Assembly: GCA_016865015.1 (NCBI GenBank)
Contig: CP018226.1
Location: forward strand, 961,001-1,025,000
From: Rhizobiales bacterium IMCC20636
GTDB lineage: Bacteria > Pseudomonadota > Alphaproteobacteria > Rhizobiales > GCA-2746425
DNA: 64,000 bases
Direction: 5' to 3'
Shown here: one piece after another, positions 9,167 to 18,053 of the stretch
How the letters are laid out: the number at the start of each line of letters is the position of its first letter
How positions within the stretch are numbered: the first letter of the stretch is position 1
The notes under the pieces: model-generated
What the model was told of the DNA's origin: nothing
Databases searched by the model: none
The model's input: only the letters and a program-made list of their open reading frames with translations
Translations under genes and position numbers: made by a program

Positions 9167-10132
9167 ATGTTTGGTTTTGACGTATTTGTACTGACTTTGG
9201 TCGTTCTGCTTATCATCGTTCTGTTTTTCACGCTGAAACAGGTGCCGCAGGGGTTTAATTTTACGGTCGAACGGTTCGGACGGTACACAAGGACCATGAA
9301 GCCCGGCCTCAATATTCTGCTGCCCTTCATTGACCGGGTTGGTGCGCGTTTGAACATGATGGAGCAGGTGCTGGATGTGCCTTCTCAGGAAGTTATCACC
9401 AAGGATAATGCCAGCATCACAGCCGATGGTGTGACGTTCTATCAGGTGCTGGATGCCGCTCAGGCTGCCTATGAAGTTTCAGGGCTGGAAAATGCAGTGC
9501 TGAACCTGACCATGACCAATATCAGAACGGTGATGGGATCCATGGATCTGGATCAATTACTGTCCAACCGCGATGAGATCAACGCCCGGCTGTTATCGGT
9601 GGTCGATCAGGCTGTTTCTCCCTGGGGACTGAAAATTACTCGCATCGAGATCAAGGACATCAATCCACCCCGCGATCTGGTCGAGGCGATGGGTCGTCAG
9701 ATGAAGGCGGAACGTGAGAAACGTGCCTCTATTCTGGAAGCGGAAGGCATGCGCCAGTCTGCCATTTTGCGCGCGGAAGGCGAGAAACAATCGCAGATTC
9801 TGCAAGCAGAAGGCCGCCGCGAAGCTGCGTTCCGGGATTCCGAAGCCCGTGAACGTGAAGCAGAAGCGGAAGCACGGGCAACGACCGTTGTGTCTGAGGC
9901 TATTGCATCTGGTGATATTCAGGCCATCAACTATTTCGTGGCCGGGAAATACGTCGATGCGCTGCAGGCGATCGCCAGTGCGCCCAATCAGAAAGTGTTG
10001 ATGCTGCCAGTGGAAGCAGCTTCGGTAATCGGATCTATCGGCGGTGTGGCGGAAATCGCCCGCGAAGCGTTTGGCAACAGCAACACTGGCGGACGCAAGG
10101 GCGGTACTCGCCTTCCCGACACCGGACAATAA
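9167..10132 (+). CDS. SPFH/band-7 membrane protein, QmcA/stomatin-like
   Basis: One N-terminal membrane helix (residues 3-22) leads into an SPFH/PHB domain ([23 protein letters not shown] onward) and then a long charged coiled coil of ERE/AEG repeats (about 180-255), typical of stomatin/QmcA proteins that oligomerise in membrane microdomains. The ATG at 9167 is preferred to a TTG one codon earlier. It lies 12 bp before an NfeD gene, a classic pairing in which NfeD interacts with the SPFH protein. A role in membrane organisation or protein quality control is inferred from the family. Confidence 0.93.
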   Translation: MFGFDVFVLTLVVLLIIVLFFTLKQVPQGFNFTVERFGRYTRTMKPGLNILLPFIDRVGARLNMMEQVLDVPSQEVITKDNASITADGVTFYQVLDAAQAAYEVSGLENAVLNLTMTNIRTVMGSMDLDQLLSNRDEINARLLSVVDQAVSPWGLKITRIEIKDINPPRDLVEAMGRQMKAEREKRASILEAEGMRQSAILRAEGEKQSQILQAEGRREAAFRDSEAREREAEAEARATTVVSEAIASGDIQAINYFVAGKYVDALQAIASAPNQKVLMLPVEAASVIGSIGGVAEIAREAFGNSNTGGRKGGTRLPDTGQ

Positions 10133-10144
10133 GAGTGCGCCCTG

Positions 10145-10633
10145 ATGGACAATAACAGCTCATATATTGTGCAAATGGTTTCTGATCTGGGGCCTTGGGC
10201 CTGGCTGATCGGTGGTATCATCTTGCTGGCACTGGAACTGGCCATGCCGGGCAGTTTTCTGATCTGGCTTGGCCTGGCTGCACTGGTGGTTGGCATCGTC
10301 TCCCTAGTGGTGGATTTGTCATGGCAGGTGGCCTGGATCGGGTTTGCGGCCTTGGCTATCGTGTTCCTGCTGGTGGGGCGTCGGTTGTTTTCTGCCGAGC
10401 ACACGACATCGGATCGGCCACATCTGAATGAGCGCGGACAGGCGCTTGTGGGACGGCGGTTCACGCTGACCGAGCCCATTGTTGACGGGGAAGGCCGTGT
10501 GCGCATTGACGATACGCTGTGGCGTGTGCGTGGCCCCAATCTGCCTGCGGGCACGCAGATAGAAATTAGCAGGGCCGACAGCGCCACCCTGATTGTTGTA
10601 CCTGTTGCTGACGGGCAATCTCAGGCCAACTGA
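10145..10633 (+). CDS. NfeD family membrane protein
   Basis: A short NfeD protein of 162 residues with two or three hydrophobic segments (about 18-38, 40-60, 62-80) and a C-terminal OB-fold domain (GQALVGRRFTLTEPIVDGEGRVRIDDTLWRV). It lacks the ClpP-like protease domain of long NfeD proteins. It follows the SPFH gene with 12 bp between, forming the qmcA-nfeD-type operon. Its OB domain is expected to contact the SPFH partner in the membrane. Confidence 0.9.
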   Translation: MDNNSSYIVQMVSDLGPWAWLIGGIILLALELAMPGSFLIWLGLAALVVGIVSLVVDLSWQVAWIGFAALAIVFLLVGRRLFSAEHTTSDRPHLNERGQALVGRRFTLTEPIVDGEGRVRIDDTLWRVRGPNLPAGTQIEISRADSATLIVVPVADGQSQAN

Positions 10634-10722
10634 CCCTGCCGAAAGTTCTATAGGCTGACGCTTGCTCGTTAACCCTTGCGCATTTACTCTGCTCTCATCA
10701 GAAATCCAGCAGCAGTGTGCCC

Positions 10723-12747
10723 ATGTTTAAAAAAATCCTGATTGCCAATCGTGGTGAGATCGCCTGCCGCGTCATGCGCACCGCCCGGAAAATGGGCATT
10801 GCGACCGTTGCTGTCTATTCCGATGCCGACCGCAACGCACTGCATGTGCAGATGGCGGATGAAGCGGTTCACATCGGACCATCTGCTGCGACGGAATCCT
10901 ATCTTGTGATGGAGCGGATCATTGACGCCTGTCGCCAGACCGGAGCGGAGGCTGTGCATCCAGGCTATGGTTTCCTGTCGGAAAATGGCGCCTTTGCCGA
11001 AGCGCTGGAAAAAGCCAGGCTTGTCTTTATCGGCCCAAACCGCGTTGCTATTGAGGAAATGGGCGACAAGATCCGCTCCAAGATCGTGGCTGCAAAGGCT
11101 GGTGTTTCGACAGTGCCCGGTGCGCCGGACACGATCCGTGATGCAGAACATGCCGCCCGTATTTCGGCTGAAATCGGGTTTCCGGTGATGATCAAGGCCT
11201 CTGCGGGCGGTGGCGGCAAGGGCATGCGCATTGCCTGGAGCCATGACGAGGCGCTGGAAGGCTTTGAACGGGCACGTTCCGAGGCGGCATCATCTTTTGG
11301 GGATGACCGTATCTTCATTGAAAAATTCATCGAAAATCCACGCCATATCGAAATTCAAGTGCTGGGCGACAAGCATGGCAATGTCATTCATCTGAATGAG
11401 CGGGAATGTTCGATTCAGCGACGGAATCAGAAAGTGATTGAAGAAGCGCCGTCGCCGCTGCTCGATCCGGAAACCCGGGCGAGAATGGGCGAGGAGGCCT
11501 GTGCGCTGGCGCGGGCAGTGGATTATGACACGGCCGGCACTGTGGAATTTGTCGTCGGGCAGGATAAGAAATTCTACTTTCTGGAAATGAACACGCGGCT
11601 GCAGGTGGAGCATCCTGTCACTGAGTTGATCACTGGTGTCGATCTGGTTGAGCAGATGATCCGGGTGGCGGCCGGTGAGGTTCTGTCGCTGCAGCAAAGC
11701 GATATCGGTATTAATGGCTGGGCCATGGAAAGCCGGATTTACGCGGAAGATCCCTATCGTAATTTCCTGCCGTCCATCGGCCGGCTGGTGCGCTTTCAGC
11801 CGCCGCAGGAAACTTCTGACGCAGCCACCACCATCCGGGTGGATACCGGCGTGGTTGAAGGCGGCGAAATATCCATGTTCTATGATCCGATGATTGCCAA
11901 ATTGTGCAGTCACGGTGCAACACGGGAAGCGGCAAACCGGGCCATGGCAGATGCGCTGGACGGGTTTGTGATTCAGGGGATTGGCCACAATATTCCGTTT
12001 CTGGCGGCCTTGATCGATCATCCGCGCTGGCAGGCAGGCGAGCTGACCACCGGTTTCATCGCAGAAGAATATCCAGATGGCTTTGAAGGTGCGGATTTGT
12101 CGGAAGAGACTGCGCGCAAGCTTGCCTGCACCGCATTGGCGCTGGAGCTTGTGCGCAAGGACCGGCTTGATCACATGAGCGGGCGGCTTCGGCCTCATTC
12201 GGGCAAACTGCCAAAAAGCTGGTCCGTTGCCTTGGGGGACTATATTTTCCAGATGGATGTGCTGAATTTCACACCGGGCGAGACTGTGGCGCTTGAGCTG
12301 ATGTTCTCCGACAGCGTTGAAACCTACGCCATCACCGCATCGTGGCAGGCCGGCGCGCCCCTGTGGCGTGGTGTGGTGAATGGTGAGCCATTGCTGGTTC
12401 AGGTGGCCAGTGCGCCCGGTGGGGTGAATTTGAGCTGGCGCGGAATTGGTGCCGCTGCCCGGGTCCTGCCCGCCTCACAGGCGCGGCTGAACGCGTTGAT
12501 GCCCATCAAGCAGGCAGCTGATACATCCAATCTTCTGTTATGCCCGATGCCGGGCCTGGTGGTGTCGGTCTCTGTGGAAGAAGGTCAAGAGGTTCTGGCT
12601 GGCGAAACCCTGGCAGTTGTGGAAGCCATGAAAATGGAAAATGTGCTGCGCGCTGAACGAGACGCCACTGTTTCGGTTGTGCACGCCGTTGCCGGAGACA
12701 GTCTGGCTGTCGATGCCGTCATCATGGAATTTGAGGCTCTAGAATAG
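10723..12747 (+). CDS. pccA: Biotin-carrying subunit of acyl-CoA carboxylase, probably propionyl-CoA carboxylase alpha
   Basis: Fusion of biotin carboxylase and biotin carrier. The carboxylase half has the ATP-grasp glycine loop KASAGGGGKGMRI, the ERECSIQRRNQK active-site block and the EMNTRLQVEHPVTE motif. A linker (BT) domain precedes the carrier, with biotinyl-Lys in VEAMKMEN near the C-terminus. ESRIYAEDPYRNFLPSIGRL is characteristic of propionyl-CoA carboxylase alpha rather than of acetyl-CoA AccC. The start is the ATG at 10723, with GTG two codons upstream as an alternative. No carboxyltransferase (pccB) gene or mutase is next to it, so the partner subunit must be elsewhere. PCC feeds methylmalonyl-CoA to a B12-dependent mutase. 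Confidence 0.9.
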   Translation: MFKKILIANRGEIACRVMRTARKMGIATVAVYSDADRNALHVQMADEAVHIGPSAATESYLVMERIIDACRQTGAEAVHPGYGFLSENGAFAEALEKARLVFIGPNRVAIEEMGDKIRSKIVAAKAGVSTVPGAPDTIRDAEHAARISAEIGFPVMIKASAGGGGKGMRIAWSHDEALEGFERARSEAASSFGDDRIFIEKFIENPRHIEIQVLGDKHGNVIHLNERECSIQRRNQKVIEEAPSPLLDPETRARMGEEACALARAVDYDTAGTVEFVVGQDKKFYFLEMNTRLQVEHPVTELITGVDLVEQMIRVAAGEVLSLQQSDIGINGWAMESRIYAEDPYRNFLPSIGRLVRFQPPQETSDAATTIRVDTGVVEGGEISMFYDPMIAKLCSHGATREAANRAMADALDGFVIQGIGHNIPFLAALIDHPRWQAGELTTGFIAEEYPDGFEGADLSEETARKLACTALALELVRKDRLDHMSGRLRPHSGKLPKSWSVALGDYIFQMDVLNFTPGETVALELMFSDSVETYAITASWQAGAPLWRGVVNGEPLLVQVASAPGGVNLSWRGIGAAARVLPASQARLNALMPIKQAADTSNLLLCPMPGLVVSVSVEEGQEVLAGETLAVVEAMKMENVLRAERDATVSVVHAVAGDSLAVDAVIMEFEALE

Positions 12748-13262
12748 GCGTCTGAATCAGACACTTCGAACCCCGCAACCCGTCATGTCCGAATGACCGC
12801 TTTGCGGACCTTTGAGACGTTCGTCCTGGAGCCTTGAACGAGCAAGTTGGGCAAAAAGCGATCATTCGCCGTAATGGGGACGAAGGGCAACAACTGGGCC
12901 GCAGGCAGAGCGAAGGCACAATCTCCGAATGCTCCCCTTTCGGCGTTCCGATTTGCTTCGAACCCGCTTCGTGAATTGCCACCTGGGCTTGCAAGGCATG
13001 CGGCGCGATGGCCAAAACCTCATGGCTGCTTTACAATCTCGCTTCTTCGCGACGAACGCCTCGAAGACGCCTCCCTTAAGATCAGCAGCCGCCTAGGGCT
13101 GCAAGTCGCACCATCGCTTGTTTGCGATTTGCGCTGCGAACATCGGTTCGAACCAGTTCCGCGCCTCCTCGGCTCAGCCATTTTGTCTTGACACTACCGG
13201 CAAGATGGTGGACTACAAATAGAAAGCGCTTTATGGTGCGATGATAGTAGAGGGAGCAAAGT
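12748..13262. other. Gene-poor interval, no supported gene
   Basis: About 515 bp between pccA and the crystallin-like gene. Open frames exist on both strands but none shows a domain, a good ribosome site or coding-like composition. The left part has a low-complexity, decayed look reminiscent of non-coding repeats common in marine alphaproteobacteria. I see no hairpin with a T-run after pccA. Confidence 0.5.
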
Positions 13263-14144
13263 ATGATCAAATACTCGTCAATTTCAGCGCAAATCTGCGC
13301 AACGTTTATACTTGGCGTCACCATTTTGCTACTTGGGAGCAACGTTGCGCAAGCCCGACAATGCATCCAGGTCATCTTTGTTTTTCAGGGAGCACTGCCA
13401 AACGCAAAAGCAGGCGTCGATGTCGAATGGTTCAAGACGGAAGACGTTACGTTCCAGGTCGACCATGCTGCCAGGAAAGTGAATGTCAGTGCCTCCAAAG
13501 CGCCGTTCCGAACGGATGCGGCTCGCGATGGCAATCTGTTCTGCAATCCAAACGCCGACAGTTCCGCGGTGGCGCTCGTAAGAGCAAAAGACACGGGGAC
13601 AGTCGACAAGATCAAGGACGTTGCGACCGCCGGCTCGATCGCGGCGCTGGGGACAGTCTGCCCGCTTTGCGGGATTGTCGCGGCTGCCGTAGCACCGATA
13701 TCGAAGCCGGTCGACAATGCCGGAACGTCGAGCGATTCTGTATTTGAAGTGCGCGCGGAGAAAGACTGGATCTATATTGGCATTCCGAGCGACGCCTATG
13801 TGACAACCGTGCTGTTGGTGGATTCCGGATTATTCGGCGTGGATATCAACGTTCTCAAGAGCAAGGACGCCACAATACCGGCAGCTATCGCTTATTCGGA
13901 CTGCGATTTCACAGGCAGTGAAGCACATCTGCAGATTGGGCCGGTCGACGACACGAGCCTGAAGAACCTGGGAATCTCGAACGATACGATGTCGTCCATC
14001 TCGGTGTCGCCGGGATACTCGGCGAACCTGTTCAAGGATGCTCATTTTCAAGGACAGTCCATGAAGGTGACCGGACAGCAGAACTGCTTCGACAGCCAAT
14101 GGAACGATCAGGTCTCTTCGGTCATGGTATTGCCTGGTGGCTGA
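13263..14144 (+). CDS. Secreted protein with beta/gamma-crystallin-like C-terminus
   Basis: The 293-residue protein begins with a Sec signal peptide (hydrophobic 12-27, cleavage near AQA-RQ). The middle (about 35-160) is unrecognised and has a Cys pair CPLCG. The C-terminal ~85 residues look like two crystallin-type Greek-key motifs: AYSDCDFTGSEAHLQI, then ANLFKDAHFQGQSMKV ending WNDQVSSVMV. Such domains often bind calcium in bacterial secreted proteins. The gene is preceded by GAGGGAG and is followed by another secreted protein on the same strand. Function is unknown. Confidence 0.7.
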   Translation: MIKYSSISAQICATFILGVTILLLGSNVAQARQCIQVIFVFQGALPNAKAGVDVEWFKTEDVTFQVDHAARKVNVSASKAPFRTDAARDGNLFCNPNADSSAVALVRAKDTGTVDKIKDVATAGSIAALGTVCPLCGIVAAAVAPISKPVDNAGTSSDSVFEVRAEKDWIYIGIPSDAYVTTVLLVDSGLFGVDINVLKSKDATIPAAIAYSDCDFTGSEAHLQIGPVDDTSLKNLGISNDTMSSISVSPGYSANLFKDAHFQGQSMKVTGQQNCFDSQWNDQVSSVMVLPGG

Positions 14145-14284
14145 CACCCCGAGACATTTCTTGCCGATCCTGGGCCGGTCGTCTGGGCCAGGATGTAGCC
14201 AAGTCAGAAGGCCTGTTGCCACTGGCTGCGATTCAACCGTCGACTGAATTGTGATGGAGTGGTCGAAGCGATGACGCGGGGAGC

Positions 14285-15388
14285 ATGAAAAAGATGCGCC
14301 GTTTCGCTAGACTGGCCGTGTTGGCATTTCGTTTGCCCGCGCTTTTACCGGCCGCCTTCTGCCCCACGACAGCGCTGGCGACCGACAATGTCGTCGACTA
14401 TGCGTGCGACGGCGGCGCGCCGATGCAGGTGCGTTATCACATCGACGACGACGCAGCGTCCGTCTCACATGACGGCCTGCCCGAGATCAGGCTCAAGCAG
14501 GTGATTTCGGGATCGGGGATCCGTTACTCCAACGGCTACTTCACGCTGTCGTCCAAAGCCGACCTTGCCTCGCTGGAATGGGATGAGACACGCATTTCAT
14601 GCGCTTCGGTTTCCGTGCCCGACATGGTCTGGCACCACGCGGCGGGAGACGGCTCCAACTCGCCCTCGATTGGCGTCAGCGTACCTGAGACCGACAATGC
14701 GTTGGTCAATGGCCGTTGCCGCGTCGGGCAGCCGAACGTGACCTTCGGCGCGGCTGTGGGCGGCAAAATCGAGGGTGCGCCGCTCATCATCGAATTTTTT
14801 GCCGACGATTTCAGGCACAGCTACAGCGGTGTTGTCTCGGGAACACGACAGGAAGAAGGCGTCGGGGGAGTGGCGATCGAGCTGCCCGCGGAGGATCCGC
14901 TGTGGGACACCCTCAAGAGACGTCAGTCTATCGCCTACCGGTCCGGCGGCCACAGCGTGACGCTGCCACTGAAAGGCAGCGCCAGCGCGATCAGCGGATT
15001 TCTAAAGGATTGCGAGGCTCTGGCCGAAAGAACAAAGAGCGACGTCAGCCCAGCACCGGCCGAGCCGGCAGCAGAGAACTTCGACCCGTTGTGGACGACC
15101 TGCGAGACGCTGGCTGCGCCGCACACGGAACTGCCGGAACGCCCGGTCTCGGTAAAGTTTGTCAACGCCACGGATGCACACAGGGGCGTTCTCATCATCG
15201 GTGCGGACGGACAGCCGGAGCAGCGGGCCGATCTCGATCCCGGACAGAGCTATGCGGCTGAAAGCTTTTACAACCAGCTGTGGATGTTCACCGACGGGCC
15301 CGGCAACTGCCTCGAAATGTACAGGGCCCGACCCGGCGTCGAGCTCTTCAAGATCACTGCACAGAACGGCTACTTCGGCCCAGAGTGA
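14285..15388 (+). CDS. Secreted protein with MliC-like and VHL-beta-like regions
   Basis: The signal peptide has a basic MKKMRRF start, a hydrophobic core and an ALA-T cleavage site near residue 31. Residues about 35-95 resemble MliC/PliC lysozyme inhibitors (VVDYACDGGAPMQVRY, then SGIRYSNGYFTLSSKADLASLEW). The middle third is unrecognised. Residues about 285-350 follow the von Hippel-Lindau beta-domain pattern: VSVKFVNAT, a DGQPEQRADLDPGQSY turn and NQLWMFTD, matching VHL's IFCNRS, DGEPQPYPTLPPGT and GHLWLFRD. Bacterial VHL-box proteins are known only as sequence families. It is possibly a lysozyme inhibitor or adhesion module; the function is inferred. Confidence 0.7.
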   Translation: MKKMRRFARLAVLAFRLPALLPAAFCPTTALATDNVVDYACDGGAPMQVRYHIDDDAASVSHDGLPEIRLKQVISGSGIRYSNGYFTLSSKADLASLEWDETRISCASVSVPDMVWHHAAGDGSNSPSIGVSVPETDNALVNGRCRVGQPNVTFGAAVGGKIEGAPLIIEFFADDFRHSYSGVVSGTRQEEGVGGVAIELPAEDPLWDTLKRRQSIAYRSGGHSVTLPLKGSASAISGFLKDCEALAERTKSDVSPAPAEPAAENFDPLWTTCETLAAPHTELPERPVSVKFVNATDAHRGVLIIGADGQPEQRADLDPGQSYAAESFYNQLWMFTDGPGNCLEMYRARPGVELFKITAQNGYFGPE

Positions 15389-15885
15389 AAATTGGATGAA
15401 TTCAGCTTGCAACCTTGAGCACGAATACCTGTGCTGTCTGCTTTTTGGAAGCCTGGCAATGGCTGCGGAATGACTGCCATTGGGCGCGAAGCCGACGTCC
15501 GTAGCGGGTTGAACGAATGGCCAGAGTATGGCCGAAATTGCCAGTGCGACAAGTTAAGCCGAAGGTCTCGGAAGGGCTCAAAGCCGTCTTTGACCGTATC
15601 CCCAGCGGGTTTGCCCGTATGCGCTGCTCGATGCTTGGGCGGGCACTCCAGGGACCTGGAAGCCTCGATTGCGGCTGGCATTGATGACGTCCGGCTCGGC
15701 ATGCCAGACGAGGGGCTTTGCCTTGTTCTCATTTGGCCCGGCAATGAAGCGATTGATTGCTGCAAGCCGTCGACGGTCTGTAGCCGAAACAGTGATGGAT
15801 ATTCCCGTGTGCCTGATGCAGATCCGCACAGATGGAACCAGAGTATAATCCCGATGTCGGGCTCTTCCGTATGAACGAGAAATGC
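15389..15885. other. Gene-poor interval, no supported gene
   Basis: About 500 bp between the VHL-like gene and the end of lipB. Frames on either strand are short or without recognisable domains. With the interval at 12748-13262 it brackets the two secreted-protein genes, as if they sit on an insertion with decayed edges. I found no terminal repeats by eye. Confidence 0.5.
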
Positions 15886-16605
15886 TCAAAACAGACGCTT
15901 GAATTCCTGCTGCAAAGCCACGTCAACATCTTCCATGGTGGCCGTCACACCCAGATCATAGAGGCTGGTGACGCCATGTCCGGCGACACCGCATGGCACG
16001 ATGCCATCGAAATGCGACAGATCCGGCTCCACATTTATGCTGATCCCGTGAAAGCTGACCCATTTGCGCAAACGAATGCCAATGGCGGCAATCTTGTCTT
16101 CACGCATGGTGCCATCGGGCAGAGGCGGTTTTTCAGGGCGTCGGACCCAGACCCCGACCCGGTCCTCACGGCGTTCTCCGGTAACGCCGAATGAACCGAG
16201 CGTGTTGATGACCCACTGTTCCAGCACAGCGACAAAGCGGCGCACATCCTGGGTGCGGCTGCCAAGGTCGAGCATGACATAGGCCACGCGCTGCCCCGGC
16301 CCGTGATAGGTGTATTGGCCGCCGCGCCCGGTCTGAAATACCGGAAAGCGGTCGGGCAGCAACAAATCTTCGGCGTGGGAACTGGTGCCAGCGGTGTAGA
16401 GCGGGGGATGCTCAAGCAGCCAAACCAGTTCCGGTGCCTGTTGAGCGGCAATATCTGCTGCGCGCGATTCCATGCGCTGCAGGGCCTCTTCATAGGCAAT
16501 TGGATGATCGCTGATCGCCCATTCAACCGCATCAGCCCCGGAAATCGGGAGCTGTATGTCAGTTCGTTTCAAATCCAGTGCGATCTCTGCCCGCTCGTTA
16601 ATCAT
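15886..16605 (-). CDS. lipB: Octanoyl-[acyl-carrier-protein]:protein transferase
   Basis: LipB moves the octanoyl group from ACP to the lipoyl domains of 2-oxoacid dehydrogenases and the glycine cleavage system. The 239-residue protein shows the family hallmarks: [32 protein letters not shown], the catalytic Lys in [10 protein letters not shown] and the catalytic Cys in [17 protein letters not shown]. It is monocistronic, divergent from the small FliN-like gene. Confidence 0.96.
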   Translation of the reverse strand: MINERAEIALDLKRTDIQLPISGADAVEWAISDHPIAYEEALQRMESRAADIAAQQAPELVWLLEHPPLYTAGTSSHAEDLLLPDRFPVFQTGRGGQYTYHGPGQRVAYVMLDLGSRTQDVRRFVAVLEQWVINTLGSFGVTGERREDRVGVWVRRPEKPPLPDGTMREDKIAAIGIRLRKWVSFHGISINVEPDLSHFDGIVPCGVAGHGVTSLYDLGVTATMEDVDVALQQEFKRLF

Positions 16606-16694
16606 TTGTTTACCTTAAATTCTGCAAAACAGGTATAGCATACTGCATTGCACGCGGCTTAGGCCGATATGTCCTTATCAGATGGAGCACGCCC

Positions 16695-16952
16695 ATGGCG
16701 ACCCTCGATGCCATTGATGTAAACCTTGCCGTTGGCCTTGGCCACACTCATATGCCGGTGCATCAATTGTTGCGGATGGGTCGTGGTGCCGTGATTGCGC
16801 TCAACACGGATGCGGATCAGGATTTGACACTGTTTGCCAATGGCATGCCGGTGGCTGATGTTCAGGTGGTGTTGAAAGGCGAAATGATTGCCGTTGAAAT
16901 CATCCATATCCATGGCCGCCCCCACAAAGAAGACCCGGCGGAAGCTGCATAA
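16695..16952 (+). CDS. Stand-alone FliN/SpoA C-ring domain protein
   Basis: An 85-residue protein that is almost only a SpoA (surface presentation of antigens) domain: DVNLAVGLGHTHMPVHQLLRMG, then LFANGMPVADVQVVLKGEMIAVEII, aligning with the C-terminal domain of the flagellar switch protein FliN. The N-terminal region usual in FliN is missing. A GATGGAG lies upstream of the ATG. No other flagellar or secretion gene is nearby, so it could be a dispersed fliN or an orphan SpoA protein. The opposite-strand frame over the same bases has no recognisable domain. Confidence 0.75.
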   Translation: MATLDAIDVNLAVGLGHTHMPVHQLLRMGRGAVIALNTDADQDLTLFANGMPVADVQVVLKGEMIAVEIIHIHGRPHKEDPAEAA

Positions 16953-17010
16953 ATCAATCAGAGTCAAAAAGCTTCTTGTGAACCGCTCAAAGGTTTGGTA
17001 GACGAGCGGC

Positions 17011-17944
17011 TTAAGGGCACTTCGGTGCCCGGTTTCGTGTACAGTGCGGTCGTGGCGGAATTGGTAGACGCGCAGCGTTGAGGTCGCTGTGGGGTAAAAC
17101 CCGTGGAAGTTCGAGTCTTCTCGACCGCACCATCACTAAATTTTCCATGTTGAACCCTCCTAAGAGTTTGAATGGTAAGGATAAATTTGGTGTTCGATAA
17201 CCGTTTTCTCGCGAGTAGGTCAACCGCTCTCTAAAGGCCAATCTGAGCACGGTTCTCTTCTGTAGCAAGTCGCCAGAATGCCGTATTTTCCAAAGACTTG
17301 AGAGAAATTTCATTGCGTGTTCGAACAGTTTGTCGGATGGAGCCAGAGGGCCTGTCTGGTTCGTCAATTTCTCAGCCATTAAACGCTTTTCCTGCTCCAG
17401 ATTTGCTATGCGGGCTTCATAAGCTGCAACAACACTATCTGTGTTTGTCTCTACAATACGGTCAAGGAGGGTCTCCGTTTTCTTCTCCACTTTCCGGATA
17501 TCCAATTGCAATTGCTTCTTAATTGATTCTGATTGGGCTAGTCTTTGGTTCCAAGCAGACTTGAACATCGCTTTTGCAAGGTCAAATAAGGTTTCAGATG
17601 GGTTTAACGCGTGTAGAATGTCCTCAAATTCGGATTCCAGTTTGTCTCTGGGAATAGATTTTCTGTAGCTCTCGCATCCTTTGGTATCGCACAGATAATA
17701 AGGGTATTTCTTTTGCTTTCCTGTCGACCGGCAAGCCGTAAATGGGTTGTTGCAATCTGAGCAAGCAGCAAACCCGCGCAAGGGAAAATCTGCGTTGATA
17801 TCTTTGCGCGCTGGCGCTTTTGCATTTCCTTGACGGCGTTTTTGAACCTCCGTGAATGTCTCGAGGCTTATGAGTGGTTCATGCTTGGCCGGGATCATAT
17901 TCAGCCCCCGGTTTTCGATATCGATGAAGCCAGCATATACTCTG
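17011..17944 (-). pseudogene. Serine site-specific recombinase, 5' half lost (truncated by an IS)
   Basis: Only the C-terminal portion of a large serine recombinase remains. It starts inside the recombinase domain (YAGFIDIENRG, then SLETFTEVQKRRQG), continues through a zinc ribbon (CSDC...CDTKGC) and a long coiled coil (about 140 residues), and reads on past MENLVMVRS through the antisense of tRNA-Leu to a stop at 17011. The catalytic N-terminal domain is absent: an IS3-type end interrupts the frame at 17945. The layout suggests that an element integrated at the tRNA-Leu 3' end, with the recombinase next to its attachment site. It is inactive as it stands. Confidence 0.85.
17046..17132 (+). 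tRNA. tRNA-Leu (GAG anticodon)
   Basis: An 87-nt class II tRNA with GCGGTCG/CGACCGC acceptor stem, encoded CCA (17130-17132), D-loop GAATTGGTAGACGC, anticodon GAG in loop TTGAGGT, a long variable arm and T-arm GTTCGAGTC. Its 3' end borders a decayed integrated element, whose recombinase frame reads leftward through the tRNA gene. Confidence 0.97.
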
Positions 17945-18053
17945 TGACCTGCTCCCCTGAAATGTCCAGCGCTTGGGGTTAGCCTGTTCTCCAACTGAGG
18001 AGATAGACGATGAAGAGAAGCCGTTTTAGCGAAGAACAGATTATTGGGATAGT
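17945..18053 (+). mobile_element. IS3-family left-end fragment with start of OrfA
   Basis: The fragment begins with TGACCTGCTCCCCTGAAA, a typical IS3-group terminus. At 18010 it encodes MKRSRFSEEQIIGIV, the start of an IS3 OrfA, before breaking off abruptly into an IS5-type sequence. It interrupts the serine recombinase gene. No right end is visible. Confidence 0.8.

Noticed and set aside
12847-13191. 114-codon plus-strand frame between pccA and the crystallin-like gene
   Set aside because: No domain, no ribosome site, and mixed composition; the region looks non-coding.
15370-15765. 131-codon minus-strand frame between the VHL-like gene and lipB
   Set aside because: No recognisable domain or start signal; treated as decayed or non-coding sequence.
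16659-16967. 102-codon minus-strand frame over the FliN-like gene
   Set aside because: The plus-strand frame has a clear SpoA domain and a ribosome site; the opposite frame is a shadow.
17015-17030. GGGCAC-TTCG-GTGCCC hairpin before tRNA-Leu
   Set aside because: It is a good stem but has no T-run, so I did not call it a terminator.
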